Translations under genes and position numbers: made by a program
NCBI GenBank assembly: GCA_030045215.1
Contig: JASIBJ010000385.1
Span: 1 to 10,209 of the forward strand
Direction of reading: 5' to 3'
Origin: Streptosporangiaceae bacterium
GTDB lineage: Bacteria > Actinomycetota > Actinomycetes > Streptosporangiales > Streptosporangiaceae
Length of the DNA: 10,209 nucleotides
Notes under the pieces: generated by a model
Database searches by the model: none
The model's input: the letters and a program-made list of their open reading frames with translations, nothing else
What the model was told of the DNA's origin: nothing
Shown here: piece by piece, positions 1 through 5,666 of the stretch
How the letters are laid out: each line of letters begins with the position of its first letter
Numbering within the stretch: the first letter of the stretch is position 1

Positions 1-212
1 AGCCTAAGCACGACGATGCCGGCGTGGCGGATGTCGCCAAGTCCGCCGTCAAGAGAGACGAGGATCCGGTCGGCTGCGGTCGCGGCGGCAACGACGTCGA
101 GGTCGGGCGCGCCGGTCAGGCCTTCTGCGGTGACGGTGTCGACGTCGTGCCCTGCGGCTTGGAGGATTGCAGCGGCTGAGACGGGCAGGTTCTCGTCGAG
201 CTTGATCTTCAC
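1..212 (-). CDS. DUF5615 PIN-like toxin, 3' end outside window
   Basis: Reading leftward from a GTG at 212-210, the protein begins VKIKLDENLPVSAAAIL and continues through GHDVDTVTAEGL and DRILVSLDGGLGDIRH up to the window edge, giving about 70 residues. The early LDENLP with its acidic residue, the HDVxTV strand and the later (V/L)SLDxGLGDIR block are the hallmarks of DUF5615, a PIN-like fold that is the presumed toxin partner of DUF433 antitoxins. Family members are usually about 110-120 residues, so roughly the last third lies beyond position 1. The gene sits directly downstream of the DUF433 gene on the same strand, as expected for such an operon. Ribonuclease activity is inferred from the PIN-like fold and has not been shown for most members. 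The GTG start is chosen because it gives the canonical N-terminus. Confidence 0.82.
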   Translation of the reverse strand, partial: MKIKLDENLPVSAAAILQAAGHDVDTVTAEGLTGAPDLDVVAAATAADRILVSLDGGLGDIRHAGIVVLR

Positions 213-447
213 CGCTCTGGGGGAGGGGGAGTAGTTCCTCGCGGGCCAGGGCGGCGCCGTAGGCGGCGGCCGCACGCACGCCCGCTGCTGGCACCGACGG
301 ATACTCAGCAGTGATCTCCTCGGTCGTCATCCCAGCCGCGAGGCTGTCAAGGATGACGCTGACGGGCACCCGGGTCCCCGCGATTTCGCTCGTGACTTTC
401 AACGGCGGACAGTGATTGACCTGATCGGTGGCACTAAACGAAGCCAA
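49..447 (-). CDS. DUF433 antitoxin with frameshifted C-terminus and atypical N-terminus
   Basis: The core AGTRVPVSVILDSLAAGM followed by TTEEITAEYP and AAAAYGAALAREELLPLP is a typical DUF433 helix-turn-helix-like antitoxin, encoded just ahead of its DUF5615 partner. Two features are abnormal. First, after about residue 76 the frame does not stop. It runs 54 codons through the partner gene out of frame, giving an Arg-rich nonsense tail. One extra G in either G5 run (219-223 or 225-229) would end the protein as PER-stop, with a TGA that overlaps the partner's GTG as GTGA, the usual coupled layout. Second, the first 15-20 residues (from a TTG at 447) do not resemble the family's usual start before the AGTR motif, and the adjacent DNA belongs to an integrase relic. 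The gene is therefore probably damaged at both ends. Confidence 0.62.
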   Translation of the reverse strand: MASFSATDQVNHCPPLKVTSEIAGTRVPVSVILDSLAAGMTTEEITAEYPSVPAAGVRAAAAYGAALAREELLPLPQSGEDQARREPARLSRCNPPSRRARRRHRHRRRPDRRARPRRRCRRDRSRPDPRLS

Positions 448-454
448 TGGGATG

Positions 455-959
455 GCGTGCTCTCGCTTCGCCGCGCGCTAAAGCGCGCCATGGCCCGTGA
501 CCATGTCCGGCGCAATGTGGCGCAGCTATGCACCGTGCCAGCCGGGCCAATCCGGGGGCCGGTCAAGGGCACTGACCTTCGCGCAGACCGAAGCCATACT
601 CCGGGCATCCGAAAGATCTAGGTTGCACGCGTACATCGTCGTCTCGCTGCTGACCGGCGCGCGTACCGAGGAACCACGCGCGCTGACATGGGATCTTGTC
701 GACCTCGATGGCGACCCTGATGCCAGCCCTCCTATACCGCCGCACTTAGCTGTCTGGAGATCCGTTTGCACTGGCGGCGATACCAAAACACGCAAATCCC
801 GTCGGACGATAGCGCTGCCGGTTCGCTGCGTCACGGCCCTGCGGAAACTGCGCGATCGTCAGGACCGTGAGCGGGAGAAGGCGGGCGATCGCTGGCAGGA
901 TCTGGGCCTGGTATTCACCACCAGATACGGGCGACCCCTGAACAAGGACGGCGTCCGCC
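455..959 (+). pseudogene. tyrosine integrase, 5' part (truncated, frameshifted, split by IS)
   Basis: Frame 1 reads LRRALKRAMARDHVRRNVAQL (end of the core-binding domain). The reading then moves to frame 2 at about 547-548, probably by one extra C in GGGCC, and continues RSRALTFAQTEAIL, LHAYIVVSLLTGAR, LAVWRSV and GDTKTRKSRRTIALP. These are the hinge and the first half of a phage-type tyrosine recombinase catalytic domain. The box I Arg (LLTGAR) and the beta-hairpin Lys (GDTK) are present. The N-terminal arm-binding domain and most of the core-binding domain are missing, replaced by the toxin-antitoxin sequence on the left. The gene is cut at 959 by a mobile element and resumes at 2930. It belongs to the integrase type that actinomycete integrative elements use to enter tRNA genes. 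Confidence 0.85.
804..959. repeat. 156-bp direct repeat, left copy (target-site duplication)
   Basis: This is identical base for base to 2774-2929 (offset 1970). It differs at the first base on either side (803 C against 2773 G; 960 C against 2930 G). It lies inside the integrase coding sequence and directly abuts the left inverted repeat of the element at 960-2773. Deleting 960-2929 restores a continuous integrase reading frame from 497 to 3174. A target-site duplication is therefore the simplest reading. Confidence 0.92.
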
Positions 960-976
960 CCGAGCTGGGCCAAGTT
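960..976 (+). repeat. left terminal inverted repeat of the IS1634-type element
   Basis: The sequence CCGAGCTGGGCCAAGTT pairs with the reverse complement of 2757-2773 (CCGAGTTGGGCCACGTT), with mismatches at repeat positions 6 and 14 only. The transposase stop codon (TAA, minus strand, 975-977) lies inside this repeat, so the original gene ended right at the element's edge. Confidence 0.88.
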
Positions 977-1265
977 AGTGTGCAGCCGCTGGGCTGCTGA
1001 TCGCGGCGAGGGCGTGGCGGAGGTCGTCGGGGATGGGGTCGGCGGCGGTGAAGGTGTGCGGTCCGGCCTGGATCTGGATGGTCCGGTAGTGCCGGGCGGA
1101 CAAGCAACGTGGACCGGGCGAGATGCGGGCGGCGAGGGCGTTCGTGATCCGCTCGCGGAGCTTGCGGTCGGGCTGGTAGGCGGTCAAGCGGCGCCGCTGC
1201 GCGGCGCCGGGACCGGACGCTCGGCCTCTGCCTTGGAAGGCCCGGCCGACGCCCGGCCCACACAC
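975..1265 (-). pseudogene. IS1634-family transposase, C-terminal remnant
   Basis: The last about 40 residues (ARHYRTIQIQAG, then TFTAADPIPDDLRHALAAI, ending AAAH-stop at 975) match the conserved C-terminus of IS1634-type transposases. Further upstream, RKLRERITNALAARIS is only loosely like the family's HKRxSIEAHLTVVFAALAVSR segment, so decay or small indels are present there. The catalytic Asp and Glu residues lie upstream in the family and are absent here. The leftmost reliable homology begins near 1140; the reading from 1140 to 1265 is uncertain. Confidence 0.72.
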
Positions 1266-1365
1266 CTCAGCCCGGCGAGATCAACCAGGCTCATCCGTTA
1301 CGCAGCACGGTGCTGCCCCGGAGCCGTCTTCCTCGCCGCAGGATTGTCTAGCTCGCGGCTGCCGC

Positions 1366-1411
1366 GTCAAGGGCGGTCCTGCGGGGCCGACGCTTCGCGC
1401 AGGCCCTTGAC
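1366..1411. repeat. 9-bp inverted repeat (GTCAAGGGC / GCCCTTGAC)
   Basis: The arms at 1366-1374 and 1403-1411 are perfect complements. An inner CCTGCG/CGCAGG match could lengthen the hairpin with a small bulge. It lies in the 380-bp stretch between the C-terminal transposase remnant and the passenger gene, where no gene is otherwise evident. It could be a terminator-like hairpin or a relic of whatever brought the passenger DNA in. There is no T-tract on either side. Confidence 0.5.
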
Positions 1412-1647
1412 CCGCCAACCGCTCACAAGGGATCGGCGCCTATCGAGGAGGACGGGGGAGGGACCAGGAACGCCTTATGAGGCTCAACGACAAGCCCGGC
1501 CACTCCGAGTCGGCGGGTATTTCCGCATCGCCAACCGTCAGCTACTCACTTGCGTCGGCGTTGGCGGCTCTCTGCTCTTGCAGCTTCTTTAGCAGCCGGG
1601 TATGTTCGGCGTTTCAAAGTCCCGCTGACCGCACTGGGGGTGCTGAA

Positions 1648-2100
1648 ATGGTAGATGCGTCGCAAACGCTCGGCTCGCCGCAGATTGCAGGATTAATGGT
1701 TGATCCGAAGGGTTACGGCGCCGCGGGGTACGCAGCCGCCGGCCACGCCCTTGGGACAGCCGGAATGGCGGCCCCGGGAGGCCGCGCGAGGCGCGACCAG
1801 TCGCTGCGCGACGTGGTGTTCGACACTCCGCGTCCCTGGAGCGGCTTGCTAGCGCTGACAGAGCAAGAGCTTGCGCTGGTGGCAGGCCGGGGATACTCCA
1901 AGGTGATCGCCCGCGTGCCGCGAAGCGAGATTGCGTTCGCCAAGCAGTACGGCCATGCGTTTCCAGCGAGCGCGCCCTTCGTGATCGTATTCAAAAACGG
2001 CCACGGGTGGCACTTCGAAGTGCGATGGACTCACGCACGCGCGGCCAAAAAGATCCTCCCCCTCCTCAACGCAGAGCAGCAAGCCGCTTCACAAAGCTAG
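1648..2100 (+). CDS. passenger protein of unknown function, possible PH-like fold
   Basis: The gene encodes 150 residues. ATG 1648 is chosen because GGGGGTG (1636-1642) lies 5 bases upstream; the frame is open further upstream to 1477, but that part looks unlike protein. The N-terminal 40 residues are Gly/Ala-rich (GYGAAGYAAAGHALGTAGMA). The C-terminal two thirds looks like a compact beta domain closed by a helix: LLALTEQELALV, VIARVPRSEIAFA, FVIVFKNGHGWHFEV and RAAKKILPLLN. The pattern 'value in an environment, basic strand, Trp/Phe strand, final helix' recalls small bacterial PH-like proteins, but this is only an impression. There is no signal peptide and no catalytic motif. The gene occupies the space where the transposase core should be, on the opposite strand, and shows no frameshift although the flanking transposase pieces have several. 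Confidence 0.68.
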   Translation: MVDASQTLGSPQIAGLMVDPKGYGAAGYAAAGHALGTAGMAAPGGRARRDQSLRDVVFDTPRPWSGLLALTEQELALVAGRGYSKVIARVPRSEIAFAKQYGHAFPASAPFVIVFKNGHGWHFEVRWTHARAAKKILPLLNAEQQAASQS

Positions 2101-2125
2101 CCCGCCATTAACAGAGTCGGCAGCG

Positions 2126-2654
2126 GTATAGCACCGCCACTCGCGGATCGTCGTCCCCGGCATGCGCCGCGCAGGCCGCCGAGATCTGCCCCCGCCGGCA
2201 ATCACGCGCATAGACCGGCAGGCGCCGCTTCACGGTCCGGTAGGATGCCGCGGCGACGCCGGCTTCTCCAGTACCCGCCGCGAGTCCAGCTTGCTGACCG
2301 GCTCGATAATCCGGGCTGCCACCAGGTCCCGGAACACCTCATCGCCGCTGGCAGCCTGGTCAAAGCCGAGGACCCGCCAGGCGCGCTCGAGCGCATCGAG
2401 CAGGAAGTCCATCCGCGACGCGGTAATCGGCAGCGGCCCGCCGCCAGCCCCTTCCGAGCCGGATCGGTCTGCTCCAGTCCCAGGTCCAGCACGCCCTGGC
2501 CGGCCGCAAGCCCTGCCGTGCAACCGCCTTCAGCAGCTCCAGCTCCGCATCGTCATGAGCCGAGCCGATGTGCTCGATGTCCCGCGACCCGCGGGTGGGA
2601 GGAGTACACGATCTGCACCGCCGTCGTGGCCGACGGCGTCTTCACGGTCCGCAC
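2126..2654 (-). pseudogene. IS1634-family transposase, N-terminal remnant
   Basis: Reading leftward from GTG 2654, the sequence VRTVKTPSATTAVQIVYSS is followed, across at least four frame changes, by RGSRDIEHIGSAHDDAELELL, GQGVLDLGLEQ, GGPLPITASRMDFLLDALERA, LGFDQAASGDEVFRDLVAARIIEPVSKLDSRRVLE and YRTVKRRLPVYA, then ISAACAAHAG and VAVLY. This is the N-terminal region of IS1634-type transposases. Homology stops at CTATAC (2131-2126), exactly before the first catalytic Asp of the family's LYDVxTLYFE motif. The indels disrupt the frame, but residue identity to the family pattern remains high, which suggests fairly recent decay. Confidence 0.82.
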
Positions 2655-2756
2655 ATAGGGTACCGGGCCAGCCTACGGCCCGGATTAGTGCACAACTCCA
2701 GCCTTCATCAATCACGAAAGCCCAGGTCAGCGCTATACGAAGGCGCTCAGAGCCAA

Positions 2757-2773
2757 AACGTGGCCCAACTCGG
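2757..2773 (-). repeat. right terminal inverted repeat of the IS1634-type element
   Basis: On the minus strand this reads CCGAGTTGGGCCACGTT, 15 of 17 identical to the left end. It lies about 100 bp upstream of the transposase start and abuts the right copy of the 156-bp direct repeat. Confidence 0.88.
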
Positions 2774-2929
2774 GGACGATAGCGCTGCCGGTTCGCTGCG
2801 TCACGGCCCTGCGGAAACTGCGCGATCGTCAGGACCGTGAGCGGGAGAAGGCGGGCGATCGCTGGCAGGATCTGGGCCTGGTATTCACCACCAGATACGG
2901 GCGACCCCTGAACAAGGACGGCGTCCGCC
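2774..2929. repeat. 156-bp direct repeat, right copy (target-site duplication)
   Basis: This is identical to 804-959. The integrase reading frame passes through it into unique 3' integrase sequence, so this copy is continuous with the C-terminal half of the gene. Confidence 0.92.
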
Positions 2930-3174
2930 GCGACTTCAGGACGGCGATCAGGACAGCCGAGGGCATCGATCCGAGCCAGTGGACCCCGCGCGAGCTACGA
3001 CACAGCTTCGTATCGCTGCCATCCGACAACAAGGTGCCGATAGAGCGAATCTCGCTGCTGATCGGGCATAAGAGCACCGTTGTGACCGAGCTGGTCTACC
3101 GCCAGCAGATACGGCCCGTGCTGCAGGGCGGCGCCGAGGTCATGGACAGCATCTTCAGAGGTGGCGACGAGTGA
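2774..3174 (+). pseudogene. tyrosine integrase, 3' part
   Basis: Frame 1 continues the interrupted integrase: LGLVFTTRYGRPL, FRTAIRTAEG, WTPRELRHSFVSL, IERISLLIGHKS and VTELVYRQQIRPVL, ending FRGGDE-stop at 3172-3174. The box II Arg (RELRHS, where this subfamily often has Arg at the usual His), the LIGHKS His and the nucleophile Tyr (LVYRQQ) are all present. Catalytic residues therefore survived. The gene was lost through the 5' truncation, the one-base frameshift near 548 and the insertion at 959. The 3' end lies 79 bp from the 3' end of tRNA-Val(GAC), which suits an element integrated at that tRNA. Confidence 0.85.
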
Positions 3175-3197
3175 TAGTCACCCAGTTAGTCACCCAG
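3175..3197 (+). repeat. tandem 12-bp direct repeat between integrase and tRNA-Val
   Basis: TAGTCACCCAGT is followed directly by TAGTCACCCAG. It begins at the base after the integrase stop codon and lies 56 bp from the tRNA-Val 3' end. Short direct repeats at this position are typical of integrase arm-type binding sites; that role is inferred. Confidence 0.5.
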
Positions 3198-3231
3198 CCT
3201 GGCGATGCGCAGGCCAACTGGCTGGACTGCA

Positions 3232-3246
3232 CCAGCTCTGAGCTGG
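3232..3246 (-). terminator. short hairpin downstream of the tRNA cluster
   Basis: On the minus strand CCAGCT-CAG-AGCTGG forms a 6-bp stem with a 3-base loop, starting 7 bases past the CCA end of tRNA-Val(GAC). No T-run follows, which is common in high-GC actinomycetes. It is the only clear hairpin near the end of this tRNA transcript. Confidence 0.4.
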
Positions 3247-3253
3247 GCAAATC

Positions 3254-3328
3254 TGGTGGGCGGTACTGGGATTGAACCAGTGACCTCTTCCGTGTCAGGG
3301 AAGCGCTCTCCCGCTGAGCTAACCGCCC
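3254..3328 (-). tRNA. tRNA-Val (GAC)
   Basis: The 75-base gene folds as a normal cloverleaf: 7-bp acceptor GGGCGGT/ACCGCCC, D-arm with AGCTCAGCGGGAGAGC, anticodon stem CTTCC/GGAAG enclosing loop CTGACAC (anticodon GAC), and T-arm GGTTCAATCCC. CCA is encoded. It is the last of three tRNA genes transcribed leftward. An integrase relic lies just beyond its 3' end. Confidence 0.96.
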
Positions 3329-3331
3329 GCG

Positions 3332-3403
3332 AGGCGGAAGCGGGAATCGAACCCACGTACAGGGCTTTGCAGGCCCTTGCCGAAGCCACTCGGCCATTCC
3401 GCC
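3332..3403 (-). tRNA. tRNA-Cys (GCA)
   Basis: The acceptor GGCGGAA/TTCCGCC has discriminator U73, the expected identity base for tRNA-Cys. The anticodon region GGCCTGCAAAGCC gives GCA, and the T-arm is GGGTTCGATTCCC. CCA is not encoded. Only three bases separate it from tRNA-Val(GAC), so the two are processed from one transcript. Confidence 0.95.
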
Positions 3404-3481
3404 ACTGGCCGGCTCCGGGGAGCAGGCCGGGTACCGAAGAGCCGTGCGGTCCGTCGGCGCGAGACGGCTTCCGGCACCTCG

Positions 3482-3554
3482 AGCGGACGACGGGATTCGA
3501 ACCCGCGACCCTCACCTTGGCAAGGTGATGCTCTACCAACTGAGCCACGTCCGC
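3482..3554 (-). tRNA. tRNA-Gly (GCC)
   Basis: The acceptor is GCGGACG/CGTCCGC, the D-arm GCTCAGTTGGTAGAGC, the anticodon stem-loop CACCTTGCCAAGGTG with anticodon GCC, and the T-arm GGGTTCGAATCCC. CCA is not encoded. It is the first gene of the Gly-Cys-Val cluster, an order familiar in actinomycetes, 78 bases upstream of tRNA-Cys. Confidence 0.95.
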
Positions 3555-3602
3555 GTGCCACCACAGGGTGCCACCAAGAGCAGCAACTGCTGTGCCTGAA
3601 GA

Positions 3603-3630
3603 ACTGTAGCCGATCCAGCCCAGCCGGCAA
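3603..3630 (-). promoter_or_regulatory. probable promoter of the Gly-Cys-Val tRNA operon
   Basis: On the minus strand a TTGCCG -35-like box (3630-3625) and a TACAGT -10-like box (3608-3603) are separated by 16 bases. Transcription would start near 3596, about 40 bases ahead of tRNA-Gly. It lies in the 115-bp divergent spacer shared with the rightward aminotransferase gene. Confidence 0.5.
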
Positions 3631-3669
3631 ACTCACCTTCCCCGGATAGCGACCCCGAGCAGCGCCGCG

Positions 3670-4557
3670 ATGACGGAGAGACCAGGCGCGGCAGGGTTGC
3701 CATCACCCTCCGCTGCGCTAGCGTCTGAAGGCGTGACTGTCTGGATGAACGGGGAGCTGCTCCCCGACGACGAGGCCAGGATCTCGATCTTCGACCACGG
3801 TCTGGTGGTCGGCGACGGGGTATTCGAAACGATCAAGGTATGCCACGGCGTTCCGTTCGCCCTGACCCGGCACCTCAGCCGCCTGGCCAGGTCGGCGGCG
3901 GGCCTCGGACTGCCCGAGCTTGACCTGGAACGGATCAGGGCCGGCGCCCTGGCGGTCGTTGCCGAGTCCCCGCAGGTGCCGCTCGGCCGCCTCCGGATCA
4001 CGGTGACCGGTGGAATTGGCCCGCTTGGATCGGAACGAGGGGGCTCCCCAGTTACGGCGATCGTCGCGATGGCCGAACTGAAGCCGCCTACTGCGTCGGT
4101 TGACGTGGTTGTCGCTCCGTGGCCGCGCAACGAGCACGGTGCGCTGGCCGGGCTGAAGACGACCTCATATGCGGACAACGTGCGAGCACTCGCCTACGCG
4201 GGTGAGCACGGCGGTAACGAGGCGATCTTCTCCAATACCGCGGGCAATCTGTGCGAAGGCACCGGCACCAACGTATTCCTCCTCACCGGCGGCAAGCTGA
4301 TCACGCCGCCGCTGTCGGCGGGTTGCCTGGCCGGGGTGACGAGGGCGCTGGTTATGGAGTGGGTCGGCGCCGAAGAAGAGGACGTGCCGGTCGAGGCACT
4401 GGAGGAGGCGGAGGAAGCCTTCCTAACAGGGACAACCAGGGACGTGCAGCCGATCCGGCGCGTTAATGGTTCCGAACTGGCCGCAGTCCCTGGACCTGTC
4501 TCAAAAAAGGCCGCCGAGGTATTTGCGATGAGGTCGGCAGAGTCGCCTGATCCGTGA
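3670..4557 (+). CDS. pabC: PLP-dependent class IV aminotransferase, probable aminodeoxychorismate lyase
   Basis: The 295-residue protein carries the class IV (branched-chain / D-amino acid / PabC) fold signatures: FDHGLVVGDGVFET (residues 41-54), RHLSRL (67-72), catalytic Lys in GLKTTSYADN (Lys163), NEAIFSNTAGNLCEGTGTNVF (183-203, with the conserved Glu196) and FLTGTTRDVQPI (251-262). PabC releases pyruvate from 4-amino-4-deoxychorismate to give p-aminobenzoate for folate synthesis, in the cytosol. The family also contains branched-chain and D-amino acid aminotransferases, which motifs alone do not fully exclude. ATG 3670 gives 21 extra low-complexity residues; a GTG at 3733 (VTVWMNGELLP) matches the usual family start better, and neither has a strong ribosome site. 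It is divergent from the tRNA operon and convergent with ssgB. Confidence 0.85.
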   Translation: MTERPGAAGLPSPSAALASEGVTVWMNGELLPDDEARISIFDHGLVVGDGVFETIKVCHGVPFALTRHLSRLARSAAGLGLPELDLERIRAGALAVVAESPQVPLGRLRITVTGGIGPLGSERGGSPVTAIVAMAELKPPTASVDVVVAPWPRNEHGALAGLKTTSYADNVRALAYAGEHGGNEAIFSNTAGNLCEGTGTNVFLLTGGKLITPPLSAGCLAGVTRALVMEWVGAEEEDVPVEALEEAEEAFLTGTTRDVQPIRRVNGSELAAVPGPVSKKAAEVFAMRSAESPDP

Positions 4558-4605
4558 AATGGCGCCCGCCGGTTACGGCATCGCCATATTCGCGGTCAGT
4601 TACCT

Positions 4606-5028
4606 CTATGCGCGCCACAGCAGCTCGTCGAGTTCGCTGTCGACGTCAACGAACTTGCCCTCGTGGCCCGGCGCGATGACCTCGTATGTCCGGCTGAGGA
4701 AGTTAGCAGTGGAACTGCGCGGCGCCTCAAAGTGAGCCTCGCCGAACGGGGATGACAGCGCGATGTTCAGCAGTTCGCGGCCGTGGTCATCGGTGGGCCA
4801 GACCTGGACATCGCCTTCACCTGCAGGACCTTCCAAACCCACGGCCAGCAGGTCACGAGCAAAGATCCACTCGACGGGCTCATCCGTACCGACGTGGAAC
4901 GCCATGCGGATCGCGTACGGGTCGTCGGCGCTGTAGTGGAGACTCGCCACGAGAGGCACTGCCCCGTGGTCGGGCACCACCAGAGAGAGGCCGAGTTCTG
5001 CAGACACGGTCGCGCTGCTGTTCATCAT
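4606..5028 (-). CDS. ssgB: SsgB-like sporulation/cell-division protein (SsgA-like family)
   Basis: From ATG 5028 the protein has 140 residues, close to SsgB (about 137). It reads TVSAELGLSLVVP, SLHYSADDPYAIRMAFH, VEWIFARDLLAVGLEGPAGEGDVQVWP, LLNIALSSPFGEAHFEAP and FLSRTYEVIAPG, and ends in an acidic VDVDSELDELL tail. All of these follow the SsgA-like family pattern. SsgB is the archetypal member, required for sporulation septation, where with SsgA it positions FtsZ at future septa. The start is set by AGGCAGG (5044-5038, minus strand), 9 bases upstream of ATG 5028; a second ATG follows at once, and the open frame to 5091 has no such site. The family is confined to actinobacteria, mainly morphologically complex ones. 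An inverted repeat lies about 80 bp upstream. Confidence 0.9.
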   Translation of the reverse strand: MMNSSATVSAELGLSLVVPDHGAVPLVASLHYSADDPYAIRMAFHVGTDEPVEWIFARDLLAVGLEGPAGEGDVQVWPTDDHGRELLNIALSSPFGEAHFEAPRSSTANFLSRTYEVIAPGHEGKFVDVDSELDELLWRA

Positions 5029-5107
5029 CGGTTCAGACCTGCCTTGTCGTGTACCGGAATGCCGGGCTTCACTTATTGCGCGGTTGCGCATCGCTTTTGA
5101 GGCGCAG

Positions 5108-5134
5108 GTCCCGCTAAAATTGTCATCGCGGGAC
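5108..5134. promoter_or_regulatory. inverted repeat upstream of ssgB, operator candidate
   Basis: GTCCCGC (5108-5114) and GCGGGAC (5128-5134) are perfect arms around an AT-richer 13-base spacer (TAAAATTGTCATC). It lies 80 bp upstream of the chosen ssgB start on the minus strand, where a promoter or operator would be expected. ssgB is developmentally controlled in streptomycetes, so a regulator site is plausible. No clear -35/-10 pair could be assigned. Confidence 0.42.
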
Positions 5135-5666
5135 GTTGATTCCGCGAAAGAAGTCGCTCGTAACCTCGGTCACCGATGAACAATCCGGCCACTGTCTGGT
5201 CAAACGCTTCGAGAAATAGAACGCCGCTTCCGGCGAGGACTCATCCTGTGAGCAGCAGGATTACGTGTGAACTGCGTCTCACTGGCAGTGAAAGTCTCTT
5301 CCGGCAGGTCGGAAGCGTTTCCGGGGATACGTGGGCGCTCCTGACCTGCGGGTACTTCCGCGTCGAGGCCCTATCTATCGGGCATGCCGGCACCCCTGAA
5401 GGGGGTAAAGGCCAGCTGTCCGTAGAAAAACGAAGAATCTCTCGTAAGCAGATATGCCCGACCCTCACGGCAGACGTCGCGGCGGCGGGCCAGATACTCG
5501 GATGCCCGGCTCGATCGGACCGACGGTACGCGAGGGTCCGAGCCACGAACCGGGGCTGCGTGCGGCCTTCTGGGCCGGTCCAATGCGGTCGGCGGCGGCA
5601 AGCCGCGGCGGCCGTAATGCGCTACCCTGAGAGCGCCTCAGCGGCGGGAGCGCAGGCCGCAGGCAC
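5135..5666. other. spacer without a recognisable gene between ssgB and tRNA-Val(CAC)
   Basis: Open frames cross this stretch on both strands (for example rightward from 5176 and leftward from 5546), but none reads like a protein family and none has a convincing ribosome site. A short hairpin (ACCCC/GGGGT, 5392-5406) is the only small structure seen. A TACCCT box at 5623-5628 could be the -10 of the tRNA-Val(CAC) promoter, 38 bases upstream of the tRNA, but no good -35 accompanies it. Confidence 0.4.

Larger units (their letters stand above)
960..2773 (-). mobile_element. IS1634-family (IS4 superfamily) derivative carrying a passenger gene, non-autonomous
   Basis: The 1814-bp element is bounded by imperfect terminal inverted repeats (960-976 and 2757-2773, 15 of 17 matching, both ends starting CCGAG) and by a perfect 156-bp direct repeat. 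At the right end, minus-strand fragments read VRTVKTPSATTAVQIVYSS, DIEHIGSAHDDAELELL, GDEVFRDLVAARIIEP and VKRRLPVYA. At the left end a fragment reads ARHYRTIQIQAG and TAADPIPDDLRHAL. These are the N- and C-terminal ends of IS1634-type transposases. The whole catalytic middle (DDE core) is missing, and about 860 bp holding a rightward gene lies between. The length is close to that of an ordinary IS1634 element, but the transposase cannot work. Long, variable target duplications are an established property of the IS1634 family and fit the 156-bp repeat. Movement in trans by a complete relative is inferred. Confidence 0.85.

Noticed and set aside
412..621. Short open frame starting GTG 412 as an independent gene
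   Set aside because: Its middle is the integrase core-binding segment, and its end is out of frame after the indel near 548.
1542..1612. Leftward peptide RLLKKLQEQRAANADASE-stop, resembling the charged helical tail of SHOCT-like proteins
   Set aside because: Only about 23 codons between stops, with no upstream gene body; it could be a captured gene end, but the support is too thin.
1477..1647. Upstream extension of the passenger gene's frame to an ATG at 1477
   Set aside because: The added residues are Ser/Cys/Ala-rich without family-like character, and the ATG lacks a ribosome site, whereas ATG 1648 has GGGGGTG at good spacing.
2162..2782. Long rightward open frame over the right half of the mobile element
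   Set aside because: It is antisense to clear transposase remnants and has Arg/Pro/Ser-rich shadow composition.
804..2929. The 156-bp repeat as a gene duplication, CRISPR or integrated plasmid border
   Set aside because: There are only two copies, both abut inverted repeats of an IS, and removal restores one gene, so target duplication explains it fully.
3205..3649. Several overlapping frames of 80-120 codons on both strands
   Set aside because: They lie across three tRNA genes, and the peptides are translations of tRNA sequence.
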